Assembly: GCA_963749575.1 (NCBI GenBank)
Contig: CAVVNM010000017.1
Location: 1 to 64,000, forward strand
DNA length: 64,000 bases
Source of the DNA: JAMXLO01 sp963749575
GTDB taxonomy: Bacteria; Pseudomonadota; Alphaproteobacteria; Acetobacterales; Acetobacteraceae
Direction: 5' to 3'
Shown piece after piece: positions 62,675-64,000 of the stretch (within the stretch, counting starts at the first letter, position 1; each line of letters begins with the position of its first letter). Under the pieces are notes generated by a model that saw only the letters and a list, made by a program, of their open reading frames with translations, ran no database searches and was not told the origin of the DNA. Made by a program: the position numbers and the translations under genes.

Positions 62675-62831
62675 AAGTAAGTCGGACACAGAGTTGCACA
62701 GAGTGCACACAGAGTCTCACGGAGAAGGCGAATGTTGCGCTTCGCGCGGAACATGTCGCGCGAAGCGACAACAATATACTTCTCGGTGAAACTCTGTGTG
62801 CACTCTGTGCAACTCTGTGTCCGACTTACTT
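62675..62831. repeat. 157-bp palindromic element (46-bp arms, 45 matches)
   Basis: The outer arms 62675-62720 and 62786-62831 are reverse complements at 45 of 46 positions. Between them a weaker continuation (around CTTCGCGCG / CGCGCGAAG) leaves a small loop. The repeated CACAGAGTTGCACAGAGTGC theme is that of short dispersed palindromes. It lies between the divergent MBL and fusion genes, with no transposase. Confidence 0.85.
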
Positions 62832-62936
62832 TGTTTCCGCCGGCCCGGTCCATCCAGTTGGCGCTCGCACTCAACAACTTGCCGGTGGCGCTGGCAATCT
62901 CTACCGTCCGCGCGTTCACTGAGGAGGTCGCGTCAC

Positions 62937-64000
62937 ATGGCCAACATCCCAAACCGTCCAGAATACCAGAGCGATCTGTTCAAGCAGGGCCTGGAAGTGC
63001 GGCGCGACGTGCTGGGCGCCGAGTATGTCGATGGCTCGTTGACCCGAGCCGATGACTTCAACGCGGCGTTCCAGCAGATGACCACCGAAGTCGCGTGGGG
63101 TATGATCTGGACGCGTCCCGGACTGCCGCGCAAGACGCGCAGCATGATCAACCTGACGATGCTGGCAGCGCTCAATCGTGGCGCGGAGTTCCGGCTGCAT
63201 CTGCGCGCCGCGCTCACCAACGGCGTGACGCGCGACGAGATCAAGGAGATCCTGCTGCAGATCGGCGCCTATTGCGGCATTCCCGCCTGTCTCGAAGCGT
63301 TCCGCATCGCCACCGAGGTGTTCAAGGACGTGGACCAGCGCGAAGGGCAGCGACTGATGGCGCACCAGCCAAGTGTCGGCTTCGTCGGCGTCGGCAACAT
63401 GGGCTGGCCGATGGCCTCCTGCCTGGTGAAGGCGGGCTTTACCGTGCACGTGAACGATGCGCGCCGCGAGATCGCCAACAACTTCGTGCAGCAGATCGGC
63501 GGCGATGCATCCGACACGCTGCGCCAGCTCGCCGCCGCATCCGACGTGGTGATCACCATGCTGCCGACCAGCACGATCGTCGAGCACGTACTGGCAAGCG
63601 GTGATGACAACGTGATGGCAGGCATGAAGCCGGGCACCGTGGTGATCGAGATGAGCTCCGGCGTGCCGTCGGTGACGCAGACGCTGGCGCAACGCGTGAT
63701 GGAACTCGGCGGCCACCTGATCGATGCGCCGGTGTCGGGCGGCGTGCCGCGGGCGACGACCGGTGAGCTGGCGATCATGGTGGGCGGCGACGGCGCGATC
63801 ATCGATTCGGTGCTGCCGGTGCTGCAGGCGATGGGCACGGTCGGTGCTGCGCACCGGCGCAGTCGGCTCGGGACAGGCGATGAAGGCGCTGAACAACCTG
63901 GTGTCCGCCGGCGGCTTCCTGATCGGCATCGAGGCGCTGCTGATCGGCCAGCGCTTCGGGTTGGATCCCGCGGTGATGGTCGACGTGCTGAATGCCGCGA
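62937..64000 (+). CDS. carboxymuconolactone decarboxylase / 3-hydroxyisobutyrate dehydrogenase-like fusion (partial)
   Basis: Reading from the ATG at 62937 runs off the window with no stop. Residues 1-140 are a carboxymuconolactone-decarboxylase/AhpD-like domain (WTRPGLPRKTRSMINLTMLA and RDEIKEILLQIGAYCGIPAC). From about 145 on is an NAD(P)-binding domain of the hydroxyisobutyrate dehydrogenase family (VGFVGVGNMGWPMASCLVKA, then MKPGTVVIEMSS and GGHLIDAPVSGGVPRATTGE). One frame change near 63842 leads on to AVGSGQAMKALNNLVSAGGF, including the Lys site. The domains normally occur as separate proteins. The partner, substrate and end lie outside. Confidence 0.75.
   Translation, partial: MANIPNRPEYQSDLFKQGLEVRRDVLGAEYVDGSLTRADDFNAAFQQMTTEVAWGMIWTRPGLPRKTRSMINLTMLAALNRGAEFRLHLRAALTNGVTRDEIKEILLQIGAYCGIPACLEAFRIATEVFKDVDQREGQRLMAHQPSVGFVGVGNMGWPMASCLVKAGFTVHVNDARREIANNFVQQIGGDASDTLRQLAAASDVVITMLPTSTIVEHVLASGDDNVMAGMKPGTVVIEMSSGVPSVTQTLAQRVMELGGHLIDAPVSGGVPRATTGELAIMVGGDGAIIDSVLPVLQAMGTVGAAHRRSRLGTGDEGAEQPGVRRRLPDRHRGAADRPALRVGSRGDGRRAECR

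Noticed and set aside
62665..63055. Frames with CTECTQSFTEK/LCALCATLCPTYL-like peptides
   Set aside because: They translate the 157-bp palindrome; no conserved protein is expected.

Overview
The window reads as a GC-rich alphaproteobacterium, most likely Rhodospirillales and probably Acetobacteraceae-like. This rests on conserved gene neighbourhoods and not on any database search: a tolC-like gene, popZ (DUF2497) and valS in series; erpA divergent from dgt-argS-SPOR-nagZ-M50 protease-scpA-scpB-tatB-tatC-serS; DUF815 ATPase divergent from yajC; and an alphaproteobacterial SOS box (GTTC-N7-GTTC) in front of uvrA. Many core genes (valS, argS, ilvD, serS, scpA, tatC and others) are split by one-base frameshifts, mostly in short G/C runs. 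This looks like residual indel error in the sequence, not decay. I therefore give whole-gene spans and state where the frame changes.

Layout. 1-2190: a near-complete IS1380-family element inserted in a tyrosine-recombinase gene, next to the 5' half of a tRNA-Cys gene. 2378-26906: core housekeeping, with isoaspartyl methyltransferase, TolC, PopZ, ValS, a TauE-type exporter, a ThDP enzyme, PdxA, GST, a cupin, IlvD, ExoIII, ErpA, Dgt, ArgS, a SPOR protein, NagZ, an M50 protease, ScpAB, TatBC and SerS. A perfect 42-bp inverted repeat lies between tatC and serS. 26959-43701: a PEP-CTERM protein, DUF4282, DUF815, YajC, a chemoreceptor, SodB, a phytoene-synthase-like protein, an entericidin, UvrA, Ssb, a GT39-like membrane protein, a lipoprotein, GyrA, CoaD and a periplasmic cyclophilin. 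43737-48246: tRNA-Lys(UUU) followed by a decayed integrated element, with two integrase remnants, a MazE/MazF-like pair, DUF4236 and small ORFs.

48247-64000 is an accessory metabolic and regulatory region. It holds a family-5 solute-binding protein with an apparently truncated permease, a glutamine-synthetase-family ligase, and a ~1,260-residue regulator (receiver-like, OmpR-type winged helix, cyclase-homology, STAND ATPase, TPR). Next come an integrase remnant, a PEP-CTERM vanadium-haloperoxidase-like protein, a winged helix-TM-TPR-rhodanese-like regulator, a DUF4440 protein with a BBE-type flavin oxidase, an MBL hydrolase, a 157-bp palindromic element, and a carboxymuconolactone-decarboxylase/hydroxyisobutyrate-dehydrogenase fusion that runs off the window.

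The most interesting signal is in this last region. The large regulator has lost the residues expected for phosphorylation and for cyclase catalysis. Nearly identical tandem TTAC direct repeats with an 11-bp period lie upstream of its own start and upstream of the DUF4440-oxidase pair. That is the spacing expected for an OmpR/PhoB-type winged helix, so a self-contained regulatory circuit controlling a flavin oxidase is plausible.
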